The translations under genes and the position numbers were made by a program. A stretch of DNA of 64,000 bases from Serratia nematodiphila DZ0503SBS1 (lineage in GTDB: Bacteria; Pseudomonadota; Gammaproteobacteria; Enterobacterales; Enterobacteriaceae), in the NCBI RefSeq assembly GCF_000738675.1, contig NZ_JPUX01000002.1:186001-250000 (forward strand), given 5' to 3'. Under the pieces are notes generated by a model. It searched no databases. It was not told the origin of the DNA and was given only the letters and a program-made list of their open reading frames with translations. This document shows, one piece after another, positions 8,812 through 16,749 of this stretch (positions are counted from its first letter, which is position 1; every line of letters starts with the position of its first letter).

Positions 8812-8881
8812 ACAGAGGTTCCGTCAGCCGAAAAGCCGAACGATCTCTGTCCGGCGCACCGCGCTCTGGACGGAATGCTGT
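8812..8881 (+). promoter_or_regulatory. structured 5' leader of the metNIQ-like operon
   Basis: A closing stem pairs ACAG (8812-8815) with CTGT (8878-8881) and TTCCGTC (8819-8825) with GACGGAA (8869-8875), enclosing a GC-rich region that can form an inner hairpin. It ends 27 bases before the metN-like ATG. It could be a riboswitch-like or protein-bound leader. I recognise no known class; the pairing is exact but the function is inferred. Confidence 0.35.
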
Positions 8882-8908
8882 GATGTATCGATAAGGATCC
8901 GCTTCGCT

Positions 8909-9934
8909 ATGATCGTTCTTTCGAACGTTTGCAAAACTTTTGACAGCACACAGGGCCGCGTCGTAGCGGTAGACAACGTCAGCCTGGCGGTAGAGGCCGG
9001 GCAAATTTACGGCATCATCGGCTACAGCGGCGCCGGCAAAAGCACCCTCATCCGCCTGCTCAACGGCCTGGAAACGCCCACCAGCGGCCGCATCGACGTC
9101 GGCGGCTTCGATATCGCCCGCGCCAAAGGCAGCCATCTGCGCCAGGCACGGCTGAAAATCAGCATGGTGTTTCAGCACTTCAATCTGCTGTGGTCGCGCA
9201 CCGTCAGCCAGAACATCGCGTTTTCCATGCAGATCGCCGGCGTGCCCAAGGCGCAGATTGCGCCGCGCGTGGCGGAACTGATCGCGCTGGTCGGCCTGCA
9301 GGGGCGCGAAAACGCCTACCCGTCGCAGCTCAGCGGCGGCCAAAAGCAGCGCGTCGGCATCGCCCGCGCGCTGGCCAATAACCCGAGCGTGCTGCTGTGC
9401 GACGAGGCCACCTCGGCGCTCGATCCGCAGACCACCGACGCCATTCTCGACCTGCTGTTGGACATCAACCGTCAGCTGAAATTGACCATCGTGCTGATCA
9501 CCCACGAGATGCACGTGGTGCGCAAAATCTGCCACCGCGTGGCGGTGATGGAAAACGGCCGCATCGTCGAAGAAGGCCCGGTGCTCGACGTGTTCACCCG
9601 GCCGCAGCAGCCGATCACCCGGCAGTTCGTCAAACAGGTGTCGCAGTATGCGGACACCGAAGAGAGCTTCAACCCGCAGCTCACCGCCCACCTGCCGGGG
9701 GCGATTTTCAAGTTGACCTTCGTCGGCGTGCAAACCCATCAGGCGGTGATTTCTGAAGTGATCCGGCGCTACGCCCTGACCGTCAACATTCTGCACGGCA
9801 AGATCAGCCACACCCTCAACGGTTCGTTCGGCGAACTGTACATCCACGCCGAAGGCAACGAACAACAAGTCGCCGACATGCTCAAGTTGCTGAACGAAAG
9901 AGACATCGCCGTCGAGGTTATCCAACATGATTGA
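8909..9934 (+). CDS. metN: methionine-type ABC transporter ATP-binding protein
   Basis: 341 residues. Walker [10 protein letters not shown], signature LSGGQKQR, Walker B LLCDEA with the Asp-Glu pair, D-loop SALDPQT and switch His in ITHEM are intact. The C-terminal 90 residues form the NIL regulatory domain that in MetN binds methionine and inhibits transport ([15 protein letters not shown] to the end). ATG 8909 was chosen because [11 protein letters not shown] begins the ABC fold; an upstream in-frame start would add an unrelated tail. It overlaps the permease gene by eight bases. It may be a second methionine importer or serve another amino acid. Confidence 0.88.
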   Translation: MIVLSNVCKTFDSTQGRVVAVDNVSLAVEAGQIYGIIGYSGAGKSTLIRLLNGLETPTSGRIDVGGFDIARAKGSHLRQARLKISMVFQHFNLLWSRTVSQNIAFSMQIAGVPKAQIAPRVAELIALVGLQGRENAYPSQLSGGQKQRVGIARALANNPSVLLCDEATSALDPQTTDAILDLLLDINRQLKLTIVLITHEMHVVRKICHRVAVMENGRIVEEGPVLDVFTRPQQPITRQFVKQVSQYADTEESFNPQLTAHLPGAIFKLTFVGVQTHQAVISEVIRRYALTVNILHGKISHTLNGSFGELYIHAEGNEQQVADMLKLLNERDIAVEVIQHD

Positions 9935-10595
9935 ATCCCTGTTCCCCCACCTGCGTCTGGACCAACTGTGGGACGCCACCTGGGAAACGCTGTACATGAC
10001 CGGCATCGCCGGTTTGGCCACGCTGGTGCTGGGCATCGTGCTCGGCGTGCTGCTGTTTTTAACCTCGAAGGGCCAGCTGTTGCAGAACCGGGCGGTCTAC
10101 TCGCTGATCTCCGTGTTGGTCAACGTCTTCCGCTCCATTCCGTTCATCATTCTGATCGTGCTGCTGATCCCGTTCACCAAGTCGCTTATCGGCACCATTC
10201 TCGGCGCGGATGCGGCCCTGCCGGCGCTGATCGTCGGCGCGGCGCCGTTCTATGCCCGGCTGGTGGAGATCGCGCTGCGCGAGGTCGACAAAGGAGTGAT
10301 CGAAGCGGCGCGCTCGATGGGCGCCAAAAACCGCACCCTGATTTTCCGCGTATTGCTGCCGGAAAGCTCGCCGGCGCTGGTTTCCGGCATCACCGTCACC
10401 CTGATCGCGCTGGTGAGCTACACCGCGATGGCCGGGGTGATCGGCGCCGGCGGCCTGGGCAACCTGGCCTATCTGGAAGGCTTCCAACGCAACCACAGTG
10501 ACGTGACGCTGGTGGCGACGCTGACGATCCTGCTGATCGTTTTCGTCATTCAGTTCATTGGCGACACCCTGACAAGAACGCTCGATAAACGTTAA
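9927..10595 (+). CDS. metI: methionine-type ABC transporter permease
   Basis: 222 residues with five or six membrane spans. The permease-ATPase coupling loop is EVDKGVIEAARSMGAKNRTL near residue 120, followed by the family ending GVIGAGGLGNLAYLEGFQR. Length and motifs match MetI (217 residues in E. coli). It is coupled to the ATPase gene by an eight-base overlap and followed by the binding-protein gene after 16 bp. Confidence 0.9.
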   Translation: MIESLFPHLRLDQLWDATWETLYMTGIAGLATLVLGIVLGVLLFLTSKGQLLQNRAVYSLISVLVNVFRSIPFIILIVLLIPFTKSLIGTILGADAALPALIVGAAPFYARLVEIALREVDKGVIEAARSMGAKNRTLIFRVLLPESSPALVSGITVTLIALVSYTAMAGVIGAGGLGNLAYLEGFQRNHSDVTLVATLTILLIVFVIQFIGDTLTRTLDKR

Positions 10596-10611
10596 TTAAC
10601 CAAGGAAAACG

Positions 10612-11433
10612 ATGATGAAAAAGCACCTACTGATGTTGGCTTTCGCCTCCGTCGCCACTCTGGCTTCTTTTGGCGCCGCCGCGGCGACCAAGCTGGTGGT
10701 CGGCGCCTCCAACGTGCCGCACGCCGAGATCCTCGAACAGGCTAAACCGATACTGGCAAAAGAAGGCATCGATCTGCAGATCAAGCGCTTCCAGGACTAC
10801 ATCCTGCCGAACACTGCGCTGGCCAGCCATGACATTGACGCCAACTATTTCCAGCATGTGCCTTACCTGAACTCGGTGCTGAAAGACCACGCCGACGACA
10901 AGAGCTACGACTTCGTCAGCGCCGGCGCGATCCATATTGAGCCTATCGGTATCTACTCGAAGAAGTACAAGAGCCTGAAAGATCTGCCGGAAAACGGCAA
11001 AATCATCATGCGCGACGCGGTGGCGGAAGAAGGCCGCATCCTGTCTATTTTTGAACGGGAAGGCGTGATCAAGCTGAAGCCGGGGGTGAGCAAAGTGGAC
11101 GCGCGCATCACCGACGTGGTGGAAAACCCGAAACACCTGAAGTTCCAGGCCAACGTTGAGGGCGCGCTGCTGCCACAGATGTATAACAACAACGAAGGCG
11201 ACGCGGTGGTGATCAACGCCAACTACGCCATCGACGCCGGGCTGAATCCGACCAAGGATCCGATCGCGGTCGAAAGCGGCGAAAACAACCCGTACGCCAA
11301 CATCATCACCGTGCACAAAGCCGACGTGAACAAGCCGGAGATCGTGGCGCTGGTCAAAGTGCTGCACTCTAAACCGATTCAGGACTTTATCCGCGAGAAG
11401 TACCAGGGCGCGGTGATCCCGGTCAATCAGTAA
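10612..11433 (+). CDS. metQ: MetQ/NlpA-family substrate-binding protein, non-lipidated
   Basis: 273 residues. The signal peptide MKKHLLMLAFASVATLASF ends AAAA with no lipobox cysteine, unlike E. coli MetQ and the NlpA at 54 kb. The mature protein should therefore be soluble in the periplasm. NlpA-family landmarks are present: LVVGASNVPHAEILEQ, DANYFQHVPYLN, and NPYANIITV near the C-terminus. It binds the amino acid for the preceding MetNI-like pair. Tandem ATGs at 10612 and 10615 follow AAGGAAAA. Confidence 0.88.
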   Translation: MMKKHLLMLAFASVATLASFGAAAATKLVVGASNVPHAEILEQAKPILAKEGIDLQIKRFQDYILPNTALASHDIDANYFQHVPYLNSVLKDHADDKSYDFVSAGAIHIEPIGIYSKKYKSLKDLPENGKIIMRDAVAEEGRILSIFEREGVIKLKPGVSKVDARITDVVENPKHLKFQANVEGALLPQMYNNNEGDAVVINANYAIDAGLNPTKDPIAVESGENNPYANIITVHKADVNKPEIVALVKVLHSKPIQDFIREKYQGAVIPVNQ

Positions 11434-11442
11434 TGGGTTAAA

Positions 11443-11464
11443 CGGCCCGGTAAAAGCCGGGCCG
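11443..11464. terminator. hairpin between convergent metQ-like and tetR genes
   Basis: CGGCCCGG-TAAAAG-CCGGGCCG followed by GTTGT on the plus strand and preceded by AA. It sits ten bases after one stop and five before the other, so it probably ends both transcripts. The T-tract is poor. Confidence 0.6.
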
Positions 11465-11468
11465 GTTG

Positions 11469-12116
11469 TCACACCTTATTGCCAATCTGGCTGAGCCGCG
11501 GCCACACCAGCATCAACGCCTCCAGCAACCGCAGCAGATCGCTGCGGCTTGCCCCTTCGCGCGCCTGCACCGACATGCCTTCAATGGTGCAAATGACGTA
11601 TTTCGCCAGCAGCGCGGTGTCGGTCTTCGCCAGCAGTTCACCCTGCTGCACCTTGCGATCGAAACAGGCTTTCAGCGCCGCTTCCTGGGCATGATGTTTT
11701 TTGCGCAGCATCTGGGCGACGTCGTCGGACGCGGACGACAGCGCGGCCGAGGCGCACACCATAAAACAACCTGACGGCGTATCGGGATCGGTAAACACTT
11801 CGACGGAAGAACGCACGTAGGCCTCGACGATCTCGGCTACCGGCAACGCCTGTTCCAACAGTTGGTTGGTGCAGGTGGTGTATTTTTGCAGATAGCGTTC
11901 CACCGCCGCGCGGAACATCCCTTCCTTGTTGCCGAATTCCGCATACAGCGTCGGCGCTTTGGCGCCGGTCACTTCCACCAGATCGGCCAGCGAGGTGGCT
12001 TCATAGCCGTGCCGCCAGAACAGATCGAGCGCGCTTTCCAGCGCCCGGTCGCGATCAAATTGTTTCGGCCTGCCACGGCTCTTTTTGCCGCAGACCTCTT
12101 CATTGATGCTCATCAT
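11469..12116 (-). CDS. TetR-family transcriptional regulator
   Basis: 215 residues. The N-terminal DNA-binding domain is typical: ALDLFWRHGYEATSLADLVEVTG then APTLYAEFGNKEGMF (residues about 28-70). The C-terminal ligand domain resembles the TetR_C group of efflux and stress repressors. It is divergent from the first DUF1471 gene, with palindromic operators between them that recur before the second DUF1471 gene. Repression of both genes and of itself is a good inference. Tandem ATGs at 12116 and 12113 follow GGAGAGA. Confidence 0.85.
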   Translation of the reverse strand: MMSINEEVCGKKSRGRPKQFDRDRALESALDLFWRHGYEATSLADLVEVTGAKAPTLYAEFGNKEGMFRAAVERYLQKYTTCTNQLLEQALPVAEIVEAYVRSSVEVFTDPDTPSGCFMVCASAALSSASDDVAQMLRKKHHAQEAALKACFDRKVQQGELLAKTDTALLAKYVICTIEGMSVQAREGASRSDLLRLLEALMLVWPRLSQIGNKV

Positions 12117-12157
12117 TCTCTCCTGTCCCGCTCCACAGCAGGGTTAGCACAAATAAC

Positions 12158-12227
12158 TTAACGATCATTATAAAAAAATATTGCGCCCTCGTCGAGAACC
12201 GATTAGCATTTAGTTATCGATCGTTAA
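12158..12227. promoter_or_regulatory. operator pair A (candidate TetR sites)
   Basis: Two elements: TTAACGATCATTA at 12158-12170 and TTATCGATCGTTAA at 12214-12227, the latter palindromic in 12 of 14 positions around CGATCG. Both recur with the same order and spacing upstream of the second DUF1471 gene. They lie in the tetR/DUF1471 divergent region. Confidence 0.65.
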
Positions 12228-12288
12228 GATAATTTAGCGAAGCGGATTAAACCCCTCTATTCACCGTTATCGGAAAGGAATTAACATT

Positions 12289-12546
12289 ATGAAAAACTTA
12301 AAATTAACCTTAGCAGCCCTCACTCTGGCCAGCATTTCCTTCGGCAGCTTCGCCGCTGATTTGGTCCAGAACCAACCGGCTGACCAGCAGAAAGTGGGCG
12401 TCATCACCGTCAGCGGCGCATCCGATCTGACCTCGCTGGAAAGCAGCCTGGCCGCCAAAGCCGATCAGGCCGGTGCAAAATCCTTCCGTATCATCGGCGC
12501 CGGCGGTAACAACCAGCTGCACGGCACCGCAGAAATCTATCAATAA
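12289..12546 (+). CDS. YdgH/BhsA/McbA-like (DUF1471) periplasmic protein, copy 1
   Basis: 85 residues. Signal peptide MKNLKLTLAALTLASISFGS ends at FAA-D. The mature domain has the DUF1471 pattern: KVGVITVSGASDLTSLESSL, then AKADQAGAKSFRIIGAGG and HGTAEIYQ at the C-terminus. Family members such as BhsA and McbA act in envelope stress, copper or biofilm responses through unknown mechanisms. It is divergent from the TetR gene and 193 bp before a tandem paralogue. AAAGGAA precedes the ATG. Confidence 0.88.
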   Translation: MKNLKLTLAALTLASISFGSFAADLVQNQPADQQKVGVITVSGASDLTSLESSLAAKADQAGAKSFRIIGAGGNNQLHGTAEIYQ

Positions 12547-12612
12547 CAAGGGATTAAACCAGCGGATCGCGATAAGTTGTGCTCCCGACGCCAGGGCGTC
12601 AAAAAAAATTAA

Positions 12613-12681
12613 TTAACGAGCATTAAAAAAATACTTGCAATCCGTCAAACCGGCATCTAACATTAAATTATCGATCGTTAA
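12613..12681. promoter_or_regulatory. operator pair B, duplicate of pair A
   Basis: TTAACGAGCATTA at 12613-12625 and TTATCGATCGTTAA at 12668-12681. The second element is identical to that in pair A, and the intervening AAAAAAATA tract is also kept. The promoter was apparently duplicated together with the gene. Confidence 0.65.
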
Positions 12682-12739
12682 TTAATTTAACGACCTTACA
12701 AAACAAACATCGTAAAGAACAAAGATAGGAAATAAGACC

Positions 12740-12997
12740 ATGAAAAACCTGAAAATGACCATCGCCGCCATCGCACTGGCTTCCGTCTCCTTCGGCAGCT
12801 TCGCCGCCGAACTGGTTAACGCACAACCCGCCGACCTGCAAAAAGCCGGCGTCGTCACCGTCAGCGGCGCGTCCGACCTGAGCAGCCTGGAAAACAAACT
12901 GGCGGCCAAAGCCGATGCGGCGGGCGCAAAATCCTTCCAGATCATCGCCACTACCGGTGACAATAAACTGCACGGCACCGCGATCATCTACAATTAA
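12740..12997 (+). CDS. YdgH/BhsA/McbA-like (DUF1471) periplasmic protein, copy 2
   Basis: 85 residues, the same length and architecture as the gene before it: signal peptide MKNLKMTIAAIALASVSFGS, then GVVTVSGASDLSSLENKL, AGAKSFQIIATTGDN, HGTAIIYN. It is a tandem duplicate that has diverged mainly in the mature C-terminal half. A monocistronic unit with its own operator pair and a terminator. Confidence 0.88.
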   Translation: MKNLKMTIAAIALASVSFGSFAAELVNAQPADLQKAGVVTVSGASDLSSLENKLAAKADAAGAKSFQIIATTGDNKLHGTAIIYN

Positions 12998-13017
12998 TGG
13001 CCGGATCGGCAATCGTG

Positions 13018-13044
13018 CAAAAGGGCGGCTCAGGCCGCCTTTTG
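13018..13044 (+). terminator. Rho-independent terminator
   Basis: CAAAA plus GGCGGC pairs with GCCGCC plus TTTTG with a single bulged G, followed by TTTGC. It ends the second DUF1471 transcript before the DapF-like gene. Confidence 0.75.
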
Positions 13045-13110
13045 TTTGCTTTAACGCCAACGTTCTGTTGTAAGCTGTAGCGACCTTTTTCCGCTGAGCC
13101 GAGCAACGCC

Positions 13111-13986
13111 ATGACTCCCCTGCTGTTCCACAAATATCACGGTCTGGGCAACGACTACCTGGTATGCCACCGTTCGGTCGCCGATCGGCTGAGCCATGAA
13201 CAGATCCGTCTGCTGTGCCACCCGCATTACGGCATCGGTTCCGACGGCCTGCTGATCGACAGCGGCGACGCCGTCAATCCCACCCTGCGCATCATCAACC
13301 CGGACGGTTCCGAAGCGGAGAAGAGCGGCAACGGCCTGCGCATCTACGCGCGCTATCTGTTTGACAGCGGCCGCGTGGGCCATCAACCGTTTTTGGTGCA
13401 CACCGCCGGCGGCGACGTGCGCTGCCAGGTGGCGCAAGACGCGCATCAGATAACGGTGGAAATGGGGCGCGCCAATTTCAGCCCGGCGGCGCTGCCGGCG
13501 TTGATCGATCTGCCGGAGGCGCTGAACTATCCGCTGCCCCTGAGGGAGGAGACGTTAAGCGTTTCGCTGGTGTCGATGGGCAACCCGCACTGCGTGGTGC
13601 CGGTGGAAAAACTGGATCTGGCGCAGGTGCATCGGCTCGGACCGCAGATTGAACGCCATCCGCTGTTCCCGAAACGCACCAATGTACAACTGGTGGAAGT
13701 GGTCGATCGCCAGACGCTGCGCATCGGCATCTGGGAGCGCGGCGCCGGTTTTACCCTCGCCTCCGGCAGCAGCAGCTGCGCCGCCGCCAGCGTGATGCGC
13801 AAGTTGGGACGAGTCGGCGATCGGGTTAGCGTGCGGATGCCAGGCGGCGAGCTGCAGATCGCCTTCAGCGGCGATTTTCAGGTCAGCATGCGCGGACCGG
13901 TGCATAAAATCGCCACTCTGACGCTGGACGAAGATTGTTTCGCCGGCGGCGCAGGGCTGTTTACGGGATCCACCCCAGCAGCCTGA
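13111..13986 (+). CDS. diaminopimelate-epimerase-like protein lacking both catalytic cysteines
   Basis: 291 residues with the full DapF fold: FHKYHGLGNDYLV at the N-terminus, NPDGSEAEKSGNGLRIYARY and GNPHCVV in the middle, ERGAGFTLASGSSSCAAASV near residue 210. In DapF the acid-base pair is two cysteines (QCGNGARC and ACGSGAC contexts). Here they are Ser72 and Ser218, while the flanking glycines and substrate loops are kept. Classical thiolate racemisation should be lost or changed, so it is unlikely to be the lysine-pathway DapF. It overlaps the convergent SLC13-type gene by 26 bp. Confidence 0.82.
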   Translation: MTPLLFHKYHGLGNDYLVCHRSVADRLSHEQIRLLCHPHYGIGSDGLLIDSGDAVNPTLRIINPDGSEAEKSGNGLRIYARYLFDSGRVGHQPFLVHTAGGDVRCQVAQDAHQITVEMGRANFSPAALPALIDLPEALNYPLPLREETLSVSLVSMGNPHCVVPVEKLDLAQVHRLGPQIERHPLFPKRTNVQLVEVVDRQTLRIGIWERGAGFTLASGSSSCAAASVMRKLGRVGDRVSVRMPGGELQIAFSGDFQVSMRGPVHKIATLTLDEDCFAGGAGLFTGSTPAA

Positions 13987-15259
13987 ACCACAGATAGTCC
14001 AACGGCACCAGCAGTGCGAAGCTGAGCGCGGCCAACAGCAGACACAGCTTCAACCCTTCACGCGCCGGCACTTTGCCCATCCCCATCGCCACCACGATCG
14101 GCGAAGCCTGATACGGCAGCAGCGGCGTGGCGTAACCGATCACCTGGGTCATCAGCACCGTCAGCAGCGGCAAGCCGCTGCCTGCGGACAACGCCTGCGC
14201 CAGCGGGGTAAACAGCGCCGGCACGCCGTTGGCGGTCACCACGAAATTCAACAGTGCGGTGATCCCCACCAGAGAACCGAACGCAGCGAACGGCTTGCCG
14301 TGCAGATCCGGCATCATCGCCAGCAGCGCGCCGCCCAACCGATCGCCGAGCCCCGAGTGGCTGACCAATGCGGTCAGCCCCAGGATCCCCGCCACGTAGA
14401 TACAGGTGCGCACGTTAACCCCGGCGGCGAACTGCTCGCCGTTGAGAAAACCGATGCGCGGCAGCAGGCAGAAGCAGGCTGCCGCCAACCCTATCCAGGC
14501 GGGAGCGATGCCGTGCCAGCTGTCGGTCATCCACAACAGCACCGTGGCGCCCAACAGCGCGATCAGCCGCCATTCGGCGGCGCTGAGCGGGGTTTGCGCC
14601 GCCTCGGCCGCCACCGGCTGCGGCCGCGCACGGAACAGGCCGCAGATGCACAGCGTCAGCAGCGCGCCTTTGGCTACCCCGAGTACCGGGGCGTGCAGCA
14701 GCAGGTAAGAAAGATAAGCGAAGTGGCTGCCATAGGCGCTTTCCGCCGCGCCGCTCATCACCAGATTGGGTACGTTGGCCGGCAGGATGCTGGCGGAGAG
14801 CTGGAAGGTGCCGAACCCCACCGCCAGCGCCAAACCGATGCGGCCGCGCGAGCCTTCCGCCAGGCCGGCGCGCTCGGCCAACGCCATAACGATCGGCATC
14901 AGCAGCGTAATCCGCCCCATATTGGAAGGCATGACAAACGCCAGCGCGTAGCTTATCGCCACCACGCCGCCCACCAGGCGCGGCCAGGAACCGGCCAGAT
15001 GCGGCAAGAGTCGGTTGGCCAGGCGATCCGCCAAACCGGTGCTGCGGATGGCGGAGCCCAGCACGAAACCGCTGAGCACCAGCCAGAATGCGGAAGACGC
15101 GAAACCGGAAAAGGTCACCGCGGCGGGCGCCAGCTGCAAGACCATCACCGCCGTAAAGAATAGCAGCGCGACCACATACTCCGGCAAGCGGGCGCTGGCC
15201 CATAGCGCGATGACCACCAGCGTGACCAGCGCGGGCAGCGCCATCGGATCCCCCAACAT
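13961..15259 (-). CDS. SLC13-type (DASS) anion permease
   Basis: 432 residues with about 11 hydrophobic spans. Motifs of the divalent-anion:sodium symporter family include SGFVLGSAIRSTGLADRLA, YALAFVMPSNMGRITLLMPI (an SNT-like loop variant) and VTANGVPALFTPLAQ in the second repeat. Members import dicarboxylates, sulfate or tartrate; the substrate is unknown. ATG 15259 has a strong GGGAGGAAA SD. It ends inside the DapF-like gene, a tail-to-tail overlap. Confidence 0.8.
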   Translation of the reverse strand: MLGDPMALPALVTLVVIALWASARLPEYVVALLFFTAVMVLQLAPAAVTFSGFASSAFWLVLSGFVLGSAIRSTGLADRLANRLLPHLAGSWPRLVGGVVAISYALAFVMPSNMGRITLLMPIVMALAERAGLAEGSRGRIGLALAVGFGTFQLSASILPANVPNLVMSGAAESAYGSHFAYLSYLLLHAPVLGVAKGALLTLCICGLFRARPQPVAAEAAQTPLSAAEWRLIALLGATVLLWMTDSWHGIAPAWIGLAAACFCLLPRIGFLNGEQFAAGVNVRTCIYVAGILGLTALVSHSGLGDRLGGALLAMMPDLHGKPFAAFGSLVGITALLNFVVTANGVPALFTPLAQALSAGSGLPLLTVLMTQVIGYATPLLPYQASPIVVAMGMGKVPAREGLKLCLLLAALSFALLVPLDYLWFRLLGWIP

Positions 15260-15343
15260 AGTTTCCTCCCTGATAAAACGTTGTGATTGTTATCAAACGG
15301 TTAACAGGGTGACACAAGGCGCGGGCGCTAACCTTGAAACCGC

Positions 15344-16273
15344 TCACATATCGTCGCTCTGGAGATTTTTCAGCATGCATACGTTGCAGCCGTGGTGGCC
15401 GGTATTGCCGCGCCGTTCCGTCAACAGCGTGAACCCCAGCGCATAGTACAACCCGATCGCCTCTTTCAACTGTTCGGTGGTTTCCAGGTAGCAGTAGCGA
15501 TACCCCGCCGCCCGCGCCGCCTTCAGCGCCTGCACCACCATATGGCGCGCCATGCCCAACCCGCGCGCGCCGGGTTTGAAAAACAGTTTTTGCAGCTCGC
15601 AATAGCCGGGCTCTTCGCCGGCCAGCGGCGCCATGCCGACGCCCCCCACCACCTGTCCGTCCCGCTCCAGCACCCAGTAGTGGCCGCCGTTGTCGCGATA
15701 CAGACCGGTCAGCCGATCGAGATCCGGATCGTGCAGACTGACCCCTTCCATTTTGTCCATGCCGTACTCGCGAAACACGTCGCGAATGATCGCCGCCATC
15801 GCCGCATCGTCGCGCTCGGCGATCGGCCGCACCCGCAGATTGGCGTCGCGCTGTTTGCGCGCGCTGCGCAGCGCCGCGGTCATCTTTTTCATCGCCGCGG
15901 TGGTGCTCGCCAGCTCATCGTCGTCCAACTGCGCCAGCGCCGCCTGCATAAAACCGTCGGCGTCGCTCTCGATGCCGGCCAGCGTCTTGCCGCCCTGCTT
16001 ACTCAGCCGATGCAGGTTGTGCCGCTTGTCATCAGGATGATCCACCGTTTCTATCACGCCGGCGGCCACCAGGCTGCGCAGCGCCCGGCTGGCGCTGGCC
16101 TTGTCGATGCAAAGCCGGGCCGCCAGTTCAGTGACGCCCAGCGGCTGCTCGCTGACTTCGATCATCAGATGGATCTGCAGCGGCGAAAAGCGCGAGCCGT
16201 TGCTCTGCTTGTTCAACATGCCGAATTCTCTGACCAAACTGCGCGCCAATGCTCTGAAATCCCTGATGTTCAC
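15344..16273 (-). CDS. bifunctional MarR-type regulator / GNAT acetyltransferase
   Basis: 309 residues, a fusion. Residues 1-145 form a winged helix of the MarR type: LGVTELAARLCIDKASASRALRSL followed by the wing DHPDDKRHNLHRL. Residues about 147-309 form a GNAT domain: LRVRPIAERDDAAMAAII, then GARGLGMARHMVVQAL as the acetyl-CoA loop, and YYALGFTLL. This architecture is known in proteobacteria, but its ligand and substrate are not. It faces a long AT-rich region. Confidence 0.85.
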   Translation of the reverse strand: MNIRDFRALARSLVREFGMLNKQSNGSRFSPLQIHLMIEVSEQPLGVTELAARLCIDKASASRALRSLVAAGVIETVDHPDDKRHNLHRLSKQGGKTLAGIESDADGFMQAALAQLDDDELASTTAAMKKMTAALRSARKQRDANLRVRPIAERDDAAMAAIIRDVFREYGMDKMEGVSLHDPDLDRLTGLYRDNGGHYWVLERDGQVVGGVGMAPLAGEEPGYCELQKLFFKPGARGLGMARHMVVQALKAARAAGYRYCYLETTEQLKEAIGLYYALGFTLLTERRGNTGHHGCNVCMLKNLQSDDM

Positions 16274-16319
16274 GGCGTTATGCTCCCCTGTTCTCCCACC
16301 TTCAGGCTACGTTGGATGG

Positions 16320-16635
16320 GTTATTGGTTGATAGTGTTATCTAATTTTAAACATAACGATAACGCATAAACAATTGCGAATTAATAACCAATCCGGCACC
16401 TGAATATGTCAAAATATTTCATGCAACAGCATTTAAATCTAACTAAAAACAAATTAATAAAATTAAAAATCATATTAAGATTTAAGGCTGAAATAAAAAC
16501 CCAATAAAAGTGAGCATAAAAACGGCAAAAGTGGGTAAAACAAAAAATAAAACAAATATCTATTTGAAATTTAAAAGATAATATTTAAAACGTAAAAACT
16601 TGATAGCAACAACTCAAGCGCTACCTCGTCAACGT
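16320..16635. other. AT-rich intergenic island
   Basis: About 300 bp with only about a quarter G+C and frequent A and T tracts, in a region otherwise near 60% G+C. It lies between the MarR-GNAT gene and amyA, which are transcribed divergently. I find no ORF with a credible start in it. It is a good candidate for H-NS binding, and it probably holds the promoters of both flanking genes. Confidence 0.55.
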
Positions 16636-16749
16636 CGGTTACATATTTACGCCTGCCTTCGCGCGCTTCCCTGCGCCATTGTCCCTTTTGCCAAAAGTAG
16701 CCCATGCTTTAACTGCTTCTCTCCTTCTGGCTAACCGGGACGCTGGCTC

